Source: a virus. Taken from it: a stretch of 39,938 nt of DNA. Positions 30,837-37,600 of this stretch are shown here, in pieces. The position numbers were made by a program, and so were the translations under genes. The stretch is from the IMG/VR virus record IMGVR_UViG_3300044726_000041, positions 1 through 39,938 of that record; one strand, given 5' to 3'. A model generated the notes under the pieces. That model searched no databases. It was not told where the DNA came from and saw only the letters and a list, made by a program, of their open reading frames with translations. Every line of letters starts with the position of its first letter. Position 1 is the stretch's first letter.

Positions 30837-31334
30837 TTACCCTTGATTGACGTAGGCGCCAGTTGGTGCAGCAGGATCAGGGCAGTTCATGTGGGCATAT
30901 CCAGGGAAGTAGCCATGTGGACACCTGACCTCTCCCCGGCATTTACGACAGGTAAACAAGGCACCTTTGCCGTCAGTGCCTTCGTATGAGAATCTCACCC
31001 AGCCCGTAGGATTGACTTCGTGCGGGTCTACGGGAGCAGCTTCTACTGGGATTTTGTAGCCACGCACCGGATCGGCCTCTGACGGGATAGCATCTATTAC
31101 TGGTGTCTTGTCCCCCTCCAGCAGTTCGATGTACTTCGCCAGGAAATGCTGGGCCTTCTTCAGATCCTGAATCCCTCCCTTGTCCCGGTAACGACAGATA
31201 TACTTCGTGATCTGCCCTTGGAAGTAATCCATGTTTAGGATCCACGCAAAATCCCAGTGTTGCAGATTGAATGGGCCGGCAGTGCTTCGTAGTTGATAGT
31301 GGACTCCGCCCACTTGGTGATTGTTCTGGCTCAA
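30837..31334 (-). CDS. DUF3310 protein with C-terminal zinc-binding extension
   Basis: The N-terminal half of this 165-residue protein matches DUF3310 (QVGGVHYQ, then MDYFQGQITKYICRYRDKGGIQDLKKAQHFLAKYIELLE), a family common in phages near nucleotide-metabolism genes and sometimes called SaV-like or nucleotide kinase-related without firm proof. The C-terminal part (about 115-155) adds CRKCRGEVRCPHGYFPGYAHMNC, a probable zinc site. The start is a TTG in a TTGA overlap with the upstream HD gene, preceded by AAGGAG. It is the last gene of the leftward arm. Confidence 0.75.
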   Translation of the reverse strand: MSQNNHQVGGVHYQLRSTAGPFNLQHWDFAWILNMDYFQGQITKYICRYRDKGGIQDLKKAQHFLAKYIELLEGDKTPVIDAIPSEADPVRGYKIPVEAAPVDPHEVNPTGWVRFSYEGTDGKGALFTCRKCRGEVRCPHGYFPGYAHMNCPDPAAPTGAYVNQG

Positions 31335-31903
31335 TGCTTTACTCCTTGAGGTGATTCCTCGAATTCAGGAATGTTGACGTACGGGTTGGAAGCTAGTACC
31401 TTGAAGAGATCCATCGCTCTCTTGTGAGTCTTGAGCGGCCCTCGGAGTAGGTTGTTAGCATGGACTATCCCCCGCATGAGCATCTCAAAGACAATCTGAT
31501 TCCCGACGGCCACTTCCTCGACGCACTTAAAGTTGAGATCCATGATGTCGGCGAATTTGACTAGGGCGTCATCGAACTCGGGCAGCTTCTCGACAGGAAA
31601 GCCCATATCCTTGACGATCTTCTCCTCCAGGGCTTCAATGACCGTATTGAACTCAGGAGCCATCCATTTCGTGGGCGCGGGAATGTCCCCCGTTACCAAT
31701 TCGGGGGCATCGTGGTAAAGCACCGCCGTTACCACACTTAAAGGTGGCTTATCATCGTACAGGAAATAGATGGTCATTAGCATGTTAGCCGTGTGCTCTC
31801 CCACGTTTTCAGGTACGGCCATGAAGGGGACAGTATGAAACCTCCGCACTTTGAAGGCTTCACGCATGAACATCAAACGGTCACCTTTTGTTTTCACGGT
31901 CAT
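31331..31903 (-). CDS. HD-domain 5'-deoxynucleotidase (YfbR-like)
   Basis: The 190-residue protein has the HD hydrolase signature: ENVGEHTANM (His37), LYHDAPELVTGDIPAPTK (His64-Asp65, Glu68, Asp73) and KFADIMD (Asp119), as in YfbR 5'-nucleotidases that dephosphorylate dNMPs. In phages with modified thymine, related HD or dTMP phosphatases lower the host dTMP/dTTP pool, so it may keep ordinary thymidine out of the DNA. It overlaps the TS-fold gene upstream by 23 bases. The start is uncertain: the ATG at 31903 sits right on its ribosome site, and GTG at 31897 or ATG at 31873 are alternatives. Confidence 0.8.
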   Translation of the reverse strand: MTVKTKGDRLMFMREAFKVRRFHTVPFMAVPENVGEHTANMLMTIYFLYDDKPPLSVVTAVLYHDAPELVTGDIPAPTKWMAPEFNTVIEALEEKIVKDMGFPVEKLPEFDDALVKFADIMDLNFKCVEEVAVGNQIVFEMLMRGIVHANNLLRGPLKTHKRAMDLFKVLASNPYVNIPEFEESPQGVKH

Positions 31904-32867
31904 CCTTCACACGAACTAGCCAGTCGACGCAGCCCTTGCGCCAGTCGTCATCGTAGATGCGGCTAGCAACGTGGATCGCCTTGTGTAGATCGTCCTGTTT
32001 GTAAATCTCCCAGGCATCGTACATGGGGACTGCGTTATCCCGCAGAATTCTGCACTGATACGGGCGATTACTGTGGATTCCCTCTTCCACGAATCGTATG
32101 GCCTCGTCCTGATCAAAATTTCGCGGGCCAAATCTCCAAGCTTGTAGGGTAGGTCGCTGAGTATACCAATCGTCCCATCCACCTCTTTCCCACTTATCCT
32201 CCCACCCTAGATACACGTGTAGGTTATTGGTGAATTGGTACATATTGCCGATTTCCAGGTCTACTGCGTTGGCGATATACTCTTGAAGAATCGACATGTG
32301 AACGAAATTCGCCCCCAACATGCCCCAGACCAGGTCGTTAGACCTGTTACAGATAGTCATGTGGAGGTAGTTTTCCTGCACCTTGAAGTAGACGTGGGTG
32401 TTGCACGGGAGGTCTTTACTGAAGGACTCCAAATCGACCTCAGGATCCCACATACCGAGGACAGCCCGTCGAGTATGTGAATCCTTCTTCAGCATGTAGA
32501 TTATCTGCTCGATCTGGTCGGCCCCGAAGTGATGTTTCCACCTATGCCCGTAGGCTGCGTGGAACGTCGTTCCGTTGTCCGAGTATTGCTTGATGTTCTG
32601 CGCAAACTTCGCCAGGAACGGCACAGAATTGGCACCCGCGAGCATCCAGATTGCTTCCATGTAGTGGAAGAACGGGTTGGCGTTCCGTATGGGGTCGAAC
32701 AAGACCCTGCGGTACGGGGAGGTGTGAGTAAGAAGCACTGGTTCTTGGAATACCAAGGCTGCACCATTTCGGGTCATCTCCTCTCTGACGTAGTGGTGCT
32801 TGGTATATTGAAGCTCGTAGTACGCCTCATTCACGTCGGTGTACGTTAGACTGAGTGGACTAGACAT
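31881..32867 (-). CDS. Thymidylate synthase-fold enzyme, probably deoxyuridylate hydroxymethyltransferase
   Basis: The 328-residue protein keeps the core of the thymidylate synthase/dNMP hydroxymethylase family: EAIWML (Glu71), YGHRW (106-110), catalytic Cys155 in DLPCNTHVYF, RSND (175-178), Asn187 and NNLHVY (His217, Tyr219). Retained Asn187, equivalent by eye to E. coli Asn177, fits dUMP rather than dCMP as substrate. The Trp that shields the methylene intermediate in true thymidylate synthase (E. coli Trp80) has no clear counterpart, which would favour water addition and 5-hydroxymethyl-dUMP. With the base-modifying genes around it, a hydroxymethyltransferase is more likely than thymidylate synthase, but this is inference. 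GGAGG precedes the ATG at 32867; longer N-terminal frame is rejected. Confidence 0.85.
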   Translation of the reverse strand: MSSPLSLTYTDVNEAYYELQYTKHHYVREEMTRNGAALVFQEPVLLTHTSPYRRVLFDPIRNANPFFHYMEAIWMLAGANSVPFLAKFAQNIKQYSDNGTTFHAAYGHRWKHHFGADQIEQIIYMLKKDSHTRRAVLGMWDPEVDLESFSKDLPCNTHVYFKVQENYLHMTICNRSNDLVWGMLGANFVHMSILQEYIANAVDLEIGNMYQFTNNLHVYLGWEDKWERGGWDDWYTQRPTLQAWRFGPRNFDQDEAIRFVEEGIHSNRPYQCRILRDNAVPMYDAWEIYKQDDLHKAIHVASRIYDDDWRKGCVDWLVRVKDDRENKR

Positions 32868-33111
32868 TGATATTCCTCCAGAAAGTGATGGTTCCTGAGG
32901 CGTGTCGCTTATACCACCCAAGCATCTTCCCCTCCTGGACGTTCCAGCACTCGACCGTCGTGTTGATCTGTTGCCACTGGAGGAACTTGATTGCCCCATC
33001 TAGACACCGAACGGGATCGCTGTAATTCCGTCCGGGCAATCCGTAGTCCTTGAAGAAGTGTCGATAGGGTCTGGTCGTTTTGGGCTGTATTTCAATCGGC
33101 ATTCTAGCCAT
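32860..33111 (-). CDS. Small conserved-looking protein within base-modification cassette
   Basis: The 83-residue protein (MPIEIQPKTTRPYRHFFKDYGLPGRNYSDPVRCLDGAIKFLQWQQINTTVECWNV...) looks like a compact alpha/beta protein with a basic surface and no known motif. AGAGG precedes the ATG, and it overlaps the TS-fold gene by 8 bases, so the two are translationally coupled. Its place between the HMUDK_hel-like and TS-fold genes suggests a role in thymine modification, possibly as a small subunit or effector. Function unknown. Confidence 0.68.
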   Translation of the reverse strand: MARMPIEIQPKTTRPYRHFFKDYGLPGRNYSDPVRCLDGAIKFLQWQQINTTVECWNVQEGKMLGWYKRHASGTITFWRNINV

Positions 33112-33137
33112 TTCTTTCCTCTGAGGTTACGTTCCTG

Positions 33138-33959
33138 TTATTTGCCAGGGTATCCTGATCTCGGTTTCCCCTGACCTAACCTAACACGTTGGTACTTGTC
33201 GAACTCACATAGGCAATTCTGAATATCCTGGAGACAGAGATCAGTCCGTCCAAGTTTTAGCTTCACCTCCCTCATCTCTTGCAGCCCTCGGGCTTGGTTA
33301 ACTGTATCAGTGAGAGGTCTGTCGTGAAGCCTATTCAGACCCCTAGCACTACCTGGACCAATAGCAGCCCAGGTATACCAATCTTCAGCCTGCTCCAGCA
33401 CTATTGAATGCTTTAAATCTGCGATAATCTGCCCCGCTATGAACGGACCCACGCAAGGATAGCGATTCTGAATTATAGTCTCCCAGCTCTTCTGGATCGA
33501 ACTGGGGTCAAGCTTCGGTGGATTCTTGAAGTACGTGTTCGCATTGCCCGTTACCCACGCATTCTTGCGTACTCCAGTCGGCCCCGCCGTGATCATATAG
33601 GCACCGGTATAGACCTTGTTACCCTGGGCCTGATATTCGTCCAGCTTCTTACAGAAAACATCTTCGTTCCACTCTGCGGGGAAGCCAATATACTCAAGAG
33701 TGCTAGGCCAATTGATCGTCCGACCGAGCATGATGGCGGGGACAAAATTCTTCTCAAACCAGTACTTGTCACTTCGCCAATTGTCGGCGAACCACTGGGT
33801 AACCTTGTCATCTTCCCGCCGTACATTGCAGAACTTGTAGGCCTGAAAGATTGGGTCTTTAGACCACGGTCGGGGGACTCCTGTTTCCTTGAGGTCGTGG
33901 ACGCGCTGACGCTCGTTCATCCAGTAGTCGAGTATCACGAATTGATCTGGATTAAGCAT
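33138..33959 (-). CDS. HMUDK_hel / aGPT-Pplase-type DNA base hypermodification protein
   Basis: The 273-residue protein has the signature of the helical domain tied to 5-hydroxymethyl-dU DNA kinases and thymine pyrophosphorylases (HMUDK_hel, PF18723-like): ILDYWMNERQRVHDLKETGVPRPWSKDPIFQAYKFCNVRREDDKVTQWF, then TGAYMITAGPTGVRKNAWV, and a C-terminal IQNCLCEFDKYQRVRLGQGKPR. In other phages this domain is fused to the kinase; here it is a separate gene directly after it. It probably binds DNA and takes part in replacing the 5-hydroxymethyl group of thymine. The ATG at 33959 has AAGGA and overlaps the kinase stop by 8 bases; a longer frame to 34001 is rejected. Confidence 0.82.
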   Translation of the reverse strand: MLNPDQFVILDYWMNERQRVHDLKETGVPRPWSKDPIFQAYKFCNVRREDDKVTQWFADNWRSDKYWFEKNFVPAIMLGRTINWPSTLEYIGFPAEWNEDVFCKKLDEYQAQGNKVYTGAYMITAGPTGVRKNAWVTGNANTYFKNPPKLDPSSIQKSWETIIQNRYPCVGPFIAGQIIADLKHSIVLEQAEDWYTWAAIGPGSARGLNRLHDRPLTDTVNQARGLQEMREVKLKLGRTDLCLQDIQNCLCEFDKYQRVRLGQGKPRSGYPGK

Positions 33960-34494
33960 TGTCGCCGTCCTTGAACAGATTGAATACTTCCTCGCCTGCA
34001 TTTAGGCAGTGAATATCCACGACCACCCGACCCTGGGTAATCAACTTCTGCCTCAGCATAAGGATTTTCCTGACTCGATTCCGAGTGTTCTCCTCATTCA
34101 GAGGTTTAGCATTTCCCTTAGCCAGGCGACGAGCCTTGACTCGCTCAATGCAGAGCTCAATCGGCGTATCAAGGAACGCGAAAACGTGACGATTCCCATA
34201 GGGCTCTGATGCCTCCCCAAGCCTGCCGTAATACTCTGATCCTAGCAGCCCTTCATAGAACACGTGTCCCTGCGAGGCGTAGTGATGAATCAGCGAGATC
34301 TGCTGTCCTGCTGTGAGGGTATCGCACCCACCGCACTGAGAGTTGTAGAGACCTAGCACATAGAGTGATTTCTTGAATCCTGGAATCGTCACCCTATATG
34401 CCAACTCTACTGGGTCAGTATCGCCCAGACTCATGAGGTGCCGAGCTACCGTGCTCTTCCCCGAGCCACTGGTACCGTGCAACTTAATAAGCAT
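33952..34494 (-). CDS. P-loop kinase, 5-hydroxymethyl-dU DNA kinase type
   Basis: The 180-residue P-loop kinase has Walker A GTSGSGKST (7-15), an unusual CGGCDT motif (54-59) after LGLYNSQ that is characteristic, as I recall it, of phage 5-hydroxymethyl-dU DNA kinases, and an AFLDTPIELCIERVKARR segment typical of kinase lids. It should phosphorylate 5-hydroxymethyluracil in DNA to make the leaving group for amino-acid transfer. It overlaps the SNF2-like gene by 11 bases upstream and the HMUDK_hel gene by 8 downstream. A plain deoxynucleotide kinase is the main alternative. The CGGC motif and neighbours favour the DNA kinase. Confidence 0.8.
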   Translation of the reverse strand: MLIKLHGTSGSGKSTVARHLMSLGDTDPVELAYRVTIPGFKKSLYVLGLYNSQCGGCDTLTAGQQISLIHHYASQGHVFYEGLLGSEYYGRLGEASEPYGNRHVFAFLDTPIELCIERVKARRLAKGNAKPLNEENTRNRVRKILMLRQKLITQGRVVVDIHCLNAGEEVFNLFKDGDNA

Positions 34495-35839
34495 GTTCGC
34501 TCCGAATTGCGTCTAGAAAGTTGTTTTGAGTGCGTTCCTTGGCGAGTAGCGTCCTGGATACGGTTTTATCCAAGGTGTTATCTGCGAGGATTCTGTGCAC
34601 AAAGACGCGATTGCTAGGCTGACCTTGCCTCCAGACACGCTTATACAGCTGGTGGAATGTATCCAAATCCCAACCCAGCCCGTAGTAGCAGACGTGATGG
34701 CAGGCCTCCTGAAGATTGAGACCGTGGCCGGCTGACATAGGATGGGCGAGAAGTACTGGAATTTCGCCTCGATTGAAAGCATCGATCACCCTATCCAGTT
34801 TTGGACCAGTCATCCCCGTTAAGCACGGAGCATCTTTGAATACCCTCTGAATTCGTTCCAGGTCATGCTGAAACTCATAGGCCACTAGTAGGGGTGTACC
34901 CTGCAGTTGCTCTACGAGGTCAACTAACGCCTCTGTCTTCGCGTCGTGAACGTGGTGGGCTATATGGAATTCGTCATACACTCCCCCGTTCGCCACCTGA
35001 CGACACTTGCTGCCTATGGCTGCTGCATTCACGGAGAGTATGGTAGAGTCCCCCACCTCAGCAAGAAAGTGAGTTTCAAAATCCTTATACACCTTCCTAG
35101 CAGCTGGGGGTAGGTCAATGTAGATGTCGTCAAAGATCAGTTCCGGCATCTCAAGATGATCCTCTGCGGCTAGACGCATGACGTAGGGCTTGATCCTAGC
35201 CTGTATTTCTTTATCAGCTCCTAGCCGCAGTTTCCACTCGTACCCACCGTATCCGGACTGGAAGAAATACTGCATCCTAAAGTGGGTGATAAACTTGCCT
35301 AGAGATTGTCCCCGATCCATCACGAAACACTGTCCGAATAGATCCATGTAGCCGTTGGGGGCAGGCTCGCCCGTCAGAATGATCCGACGCTTGAACGTAT
35401 GGAGAACTGGCTTCAGTAACTTGAACCTGGCCGTCGAGTAGTCCTTGAATTTCGTGGACTCGTCTATGATCAACATATCCGGCTGGATCTTATCCAACCC
35501 ACCATTTTGGAAGAACCACTTCAATCCTTCAGGATTGATGATATAGATGTCCGTGATGGCGTTGAGCCGGTCATCCTTCTCCGGCCCATGTAGAATGGTA
35601 TAGCTGAGATGTCTGAACTCGTCCCACTTCTTGATCTCGTCCGGCCACACTTTGTAGCATGGACGAATGGGGGCGATGATCAAGATGCGATTGATCTGCT
35701 TCTGACCACGTAGGTAGGATGCTACGGCGAGACTGACGGATGTCTTCCCCATACCTGGATCGAGGAAGATTCCACAGTAAGAGTTGCCGAGAACGAACTT
35801 CACGGCCTCAAACTGATAAGGCTTGGGCGTCCACTTCAT
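34484..35839 (-). CDS. SNF2-like superfamily 2 helicase
   Basis: The 451-residue protein has SF2/SNF2 motifs in order: motif I DPGMGKTS (27-34), motif Ia LIIAPIRPCYKVWPDE, motif II IIDEST (about 125-130), motif III LTGEPAPN, and motifs V-VI in HGLNLQEACHHVCYYGLGWD and LYKRVWRQGQPSNRV. Phage members of this group act in replication, recombination or DNA repair by translocating on DNA. It follows promoter P7 and an AAAGGAAG ribosome site, so it heads the last leftward transcript, in front of the hypermodification genes. It may help expose DNA for modification, but this is only positional. Confidence 0.88.
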   Translation of the reverse strand: MKWTPKPYQFEAVKFVLGNSYCGIFLDPGMGKTSVSLAVASYLRGQKQINRILIIAPIRPCYKVWPDEIKKWDEFRHLSYTILHGPEKDDRLNAITDIYIINPEGLKWFFQNGGLDKIQPDMLIIDESTKFKDYSTARFKLLKPVLHTFKRRIILTGEPAPNGYMDLFGQCFVMDRGQSLGKFITHFRMQYFFQSGYGGYEWKLRLGADKEIQARIKPYVMRLAAEDHLEMPELIFDDIYIDLPPAARKVYKDFETHFLAEVGDSTILSVNAAAIGSKCRQVANGGVYDEFHIAHHVHDAKTEALVDLVEQLQGTPLLVAYEFQHDLERIQRVFKDAPCLTGMTGPKLDRVIDAFNRGEIPVLLAHPMSAGHGLNLQEACHHVCYYGLGWDLDTFHQLYKRVWRQGQPSNRVFVHRILADNTLDKTVSRTLLAKERTQNNFLDAIRSEHAY

Positions 35840-35868
35840 GCTTCTTTCCTTTTTGTTACTACCCCTAG

Positions 35869-35898
35869 ATTATACGCTACTACCACCGTCCGCGTCTA
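35869..35898 (-). promoter_or_regulatory. Sigma-70-like promoter (P7)
   Basis: Minus strand: -35 TAGACG (35893-35898), 18-base spacer, -10 TATAAT (35869-35874) with preceding GCG. It overlaps the 3' end of the gene at 35870-36766 and drives the helicase, kinase and modification genes. Confidence 0.7.
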
Positions 35899-36766
35899 TA
35901 GCGTACACGAAAAGATTCTTGGGAATTACTGGGGGCATGAACTCGGCCATCGCTTCAGCACGCCATCCGTATCCCTTGAAACTCGCACGCTTAGTCTGAT
36001 TGTCCGAGCCGATCCAGTTGCTCCCCGACTTGATGTGATACCAATCACATAGACAGGACTCGATCTCAGCTGGTCCTATGGGGCGATCAAAGATCGGTGG
36101 AGCTAGTAATTGCAAGTCCTTGACGGAGTCGCAGACTCTCTGAAAGGCTAGGTACGATGGTAGATGGGGGTATTCCGCCAACGCCGCTCTCTTGGGGATA
36201 GTCGACAGATTACGGGCGAGGCCATCATAGCTGTGTATCGACAACTCTAGGCAGCGATCCATGTAGTCGGCCACCTTTAGCTGGAAGTACGGGCCGAACT
36301 GAGCTAGTCTAGTTTCACACCCAGACTTAACCCCCAGATACGTCCGGGCAAACTTGTAGAAGAAATCGTTGGGGTTAGGAGAGAACTGCTCCATAATCTG
36401 GAGAGCGTTCAGACCCGCTGCGCCTCGAAAATGACGTCGCCCCGATCCACGGGGAGCAACTCCATACTGATCCCGGATATATGCCCAGAATTCGGGGCCA
36501 TTGTAATCGGCAGCCGCTGCGGCAGTACCTACGTGGTAGTAGGTCAACATACCGACGCAGAACTTAGTCGCCCAGTCGTAGCCCCACTCCTGCTTGGCCT
36601 TAACCACGGCCCAGTAAACGGGATCGTTGTCCCCCGTTGCGATGTCGGCTTTGGTGAAGTCGCGAAAGTTGCTAATCTTCCTTGGTAATACTGTTGATAA
36701 CGTCGATCCCAGTGGACCAATGGTCGACCACGAAAACTCGGACTCCGTGTTGTCTAAGGCTAGCAT
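35870..36766 (-). CDS. Amino acid:DNA transferase candidate (aGPT-Pplase clade 2-like)
   Basis: The product (298 residues from ATG 36766) contains FTKADIATGDNDPVYWAVVKAKQEWGYDWATKFCVGMLTYYHVGTAAAAADY, then PRGSGRRHFRGAAG, and a C-terminal IESCLCDWYHIKSGSNWIGSD, a pattern like the alpha-glutamyl/putrescinyl thymine pyrophosphorylase clade 2 (ADDT) family that replaces activated 5-hydroxymethyluracil with an amino acid or amine. The family match begins near 36676, directly at the stop of the VRR-nuclease gene, where only an ATT codon is available; the next ATG upstream is 36766, overlapping the nuclease by 95 bases. The start is therefore uncertain. It should act after the kinase at 33952-34494. 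Confidence 0.75.
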   Translation of the reverse strand: MLALDNTESEFSWSTIGPLGSTLSTVLPRKISNFRDFTKADIATGDNDPVYWAVVKAKQEWGYDWATKFCVGMLTYYHVGTAAAAADYNGPEFWAYIRDQYGVAPRGSGRRHFRGAAGLNALQIMEQFSPNPNDFFYKFARTYLGVKSGCETRLAQFGPYFQLKVADYMDRCLELSIHSYDGLARNLSTIPKRAALAEYPHLPSYLAFQRVCDSVKDLQLLAPPIFDRPIGPAEIESCLCDWYHIKSGSNWIGSDNQTKRASFKGYGWRAEAMAEFMPPVIPKNLFVYAIDADGGSSV

Positions 36767-36959
36767 GAATATGCTCTTGTAACTTTCCGGGCTTTTCACC
36801 CTTACGTTTGAACTCAATAAAAAACACCTTACCTTTGAATACATATAATCTATCGGGCCACCCTCTCCTTCCAAGCACATTGAGCTTTAGTACCAGACAT
36901 CCCTTAGCCTTGGCATAGTCAGAAACCTTGTTCTCTATTGCTGACTCTAGAACCTGCAT
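36672..36959 (-). CDS. VRR-NUC-type endonuclease
   Basis: The 95-residue protein carries the VRR-NUC nuclease core: an N-terminal helix (LESAIENKVSDYAKAKG), GRRGWPDRL with the metal-binding Asp, FIEFKRKGEKPGKLQEH (Glu-x-Lys) and VFVVDHWSTGID. Such enzymes cut branched or structured DNA and are common in phage recombination modules. The ATG at 36959 is preferred to 36992 because it reduces the overlap with the upstream gene to 13 bases and keeps the whole domain. It may resolve replication intermediates with the Cas4-like exonuclease. Confidence 0.85.
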   Translation of the reverse strand: MQVLESAIENKVSDYAKAKGCLVLKLNVLGRRGWPDRLYVFKGKVFFIEFKRKGEKPGKLQEHIHASLRQHGVRVFVVDHWSTGIDVINSITKED

Positions 36960-37600
36960 GGGCCACCATACCTCTGCGAGTAGTCGCACCACTTACAATG
37001 AGAGCCTGGCTTAGTGGGGAAGATCGTGTCCTCTTCAGCTAGTTTGATTCTTCCATCCATCATGATACGGATAGGCTTGACTCGATTAGCTGGGGTTATC
37101 TTCGGCTTGGTTACTATTCCCTGATCGACGTAGATCAAACGGGAGTGGTATTCGTAATCTGGGAAGTGGGCCGCTGCTACCGCCACGTAGTTGGACAGTT
37201 GACCCTCGTGGTAGTCGTATATCTGCCCCGTCTTGTGGTCCTCTACACCGCAGACTTTGGAGGGCTCATCGACGTAGATGACGTCTATGATAGCCCTGAA
37301 ATAGGTCTCTGAGTCATCGTACTCGCACGGGGACCAGTCTACCCTTACGGCCAGCTTCTTCTCAGCCATAGCCTTCTTGGCTTTAAGAGTCATCAAATGC
37401 GCTGATACACGCTGGAACTCGTGGGGGTACATCATCAACTTGCCCTCTAGATACAACTGCGCCCGCTCGTGTATAGCTGTCCCCCGACTCGCAGCGGGCG
37501 ACTCCGGCCTGAACCCTGGTAGCCTTTCAATATAGTTGTACTGGTACTGCTTGGGGCAGGTTTCGTACGTGCTAAGCCGGGAGTGACTCCAAGGTCTCAT
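36947..37600 (-). CDS. Cas4/RecB-like PD-(D/E)XK exonuclease with Fe-S cluster
   Basis: The 217-residue protein has a Cas4-type layout: SHSRLSTYETCPKQYQY with Cys15, RGTAIHERAQLY, the PD-(D/E)XK active site (AIIDVIYVDE, then GVEDHKTGQ), QLSNYVAVA and a C-terminal triad Cys202, Cys205, Cys215 that with Cys15 would bind a 4Fe-4S cluster. It is expected to be a 5'-3' or bidirectional DNA exonuclease for recombination. Its ATG overlaps the ligase stop (ATGA). No CRISPR locus is present, so a CRISPR role is not indicated. Confidence 0.87.
   Translation of the reverse strand: MRPWSHSRLSTYETCPKQYQYNYIERLPGFRPESPAASRGTAIHERAQLYLEGKLMMYPHEFQRVSAHLMTLKAKKAMAEKKLAVRVDWSPCEYDDSETYFRAIIDVIYVDEPSKVCGVEDHKTGQIYDYHEGQLSNYVAVAAAHFPDYEYHSRLIYVDQGIVTKPKITPANRVKPIRIMMDGRIKLAEEDTIFPTKPGSHCKWCDYSQRYGGPCRF

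Noticed and set aside
36947-37600. CRISPR-related Cas4
   Set aside because: No repeat-spacer array or other cas genes; the protein fits a general phage Cas4-like exonuclease.
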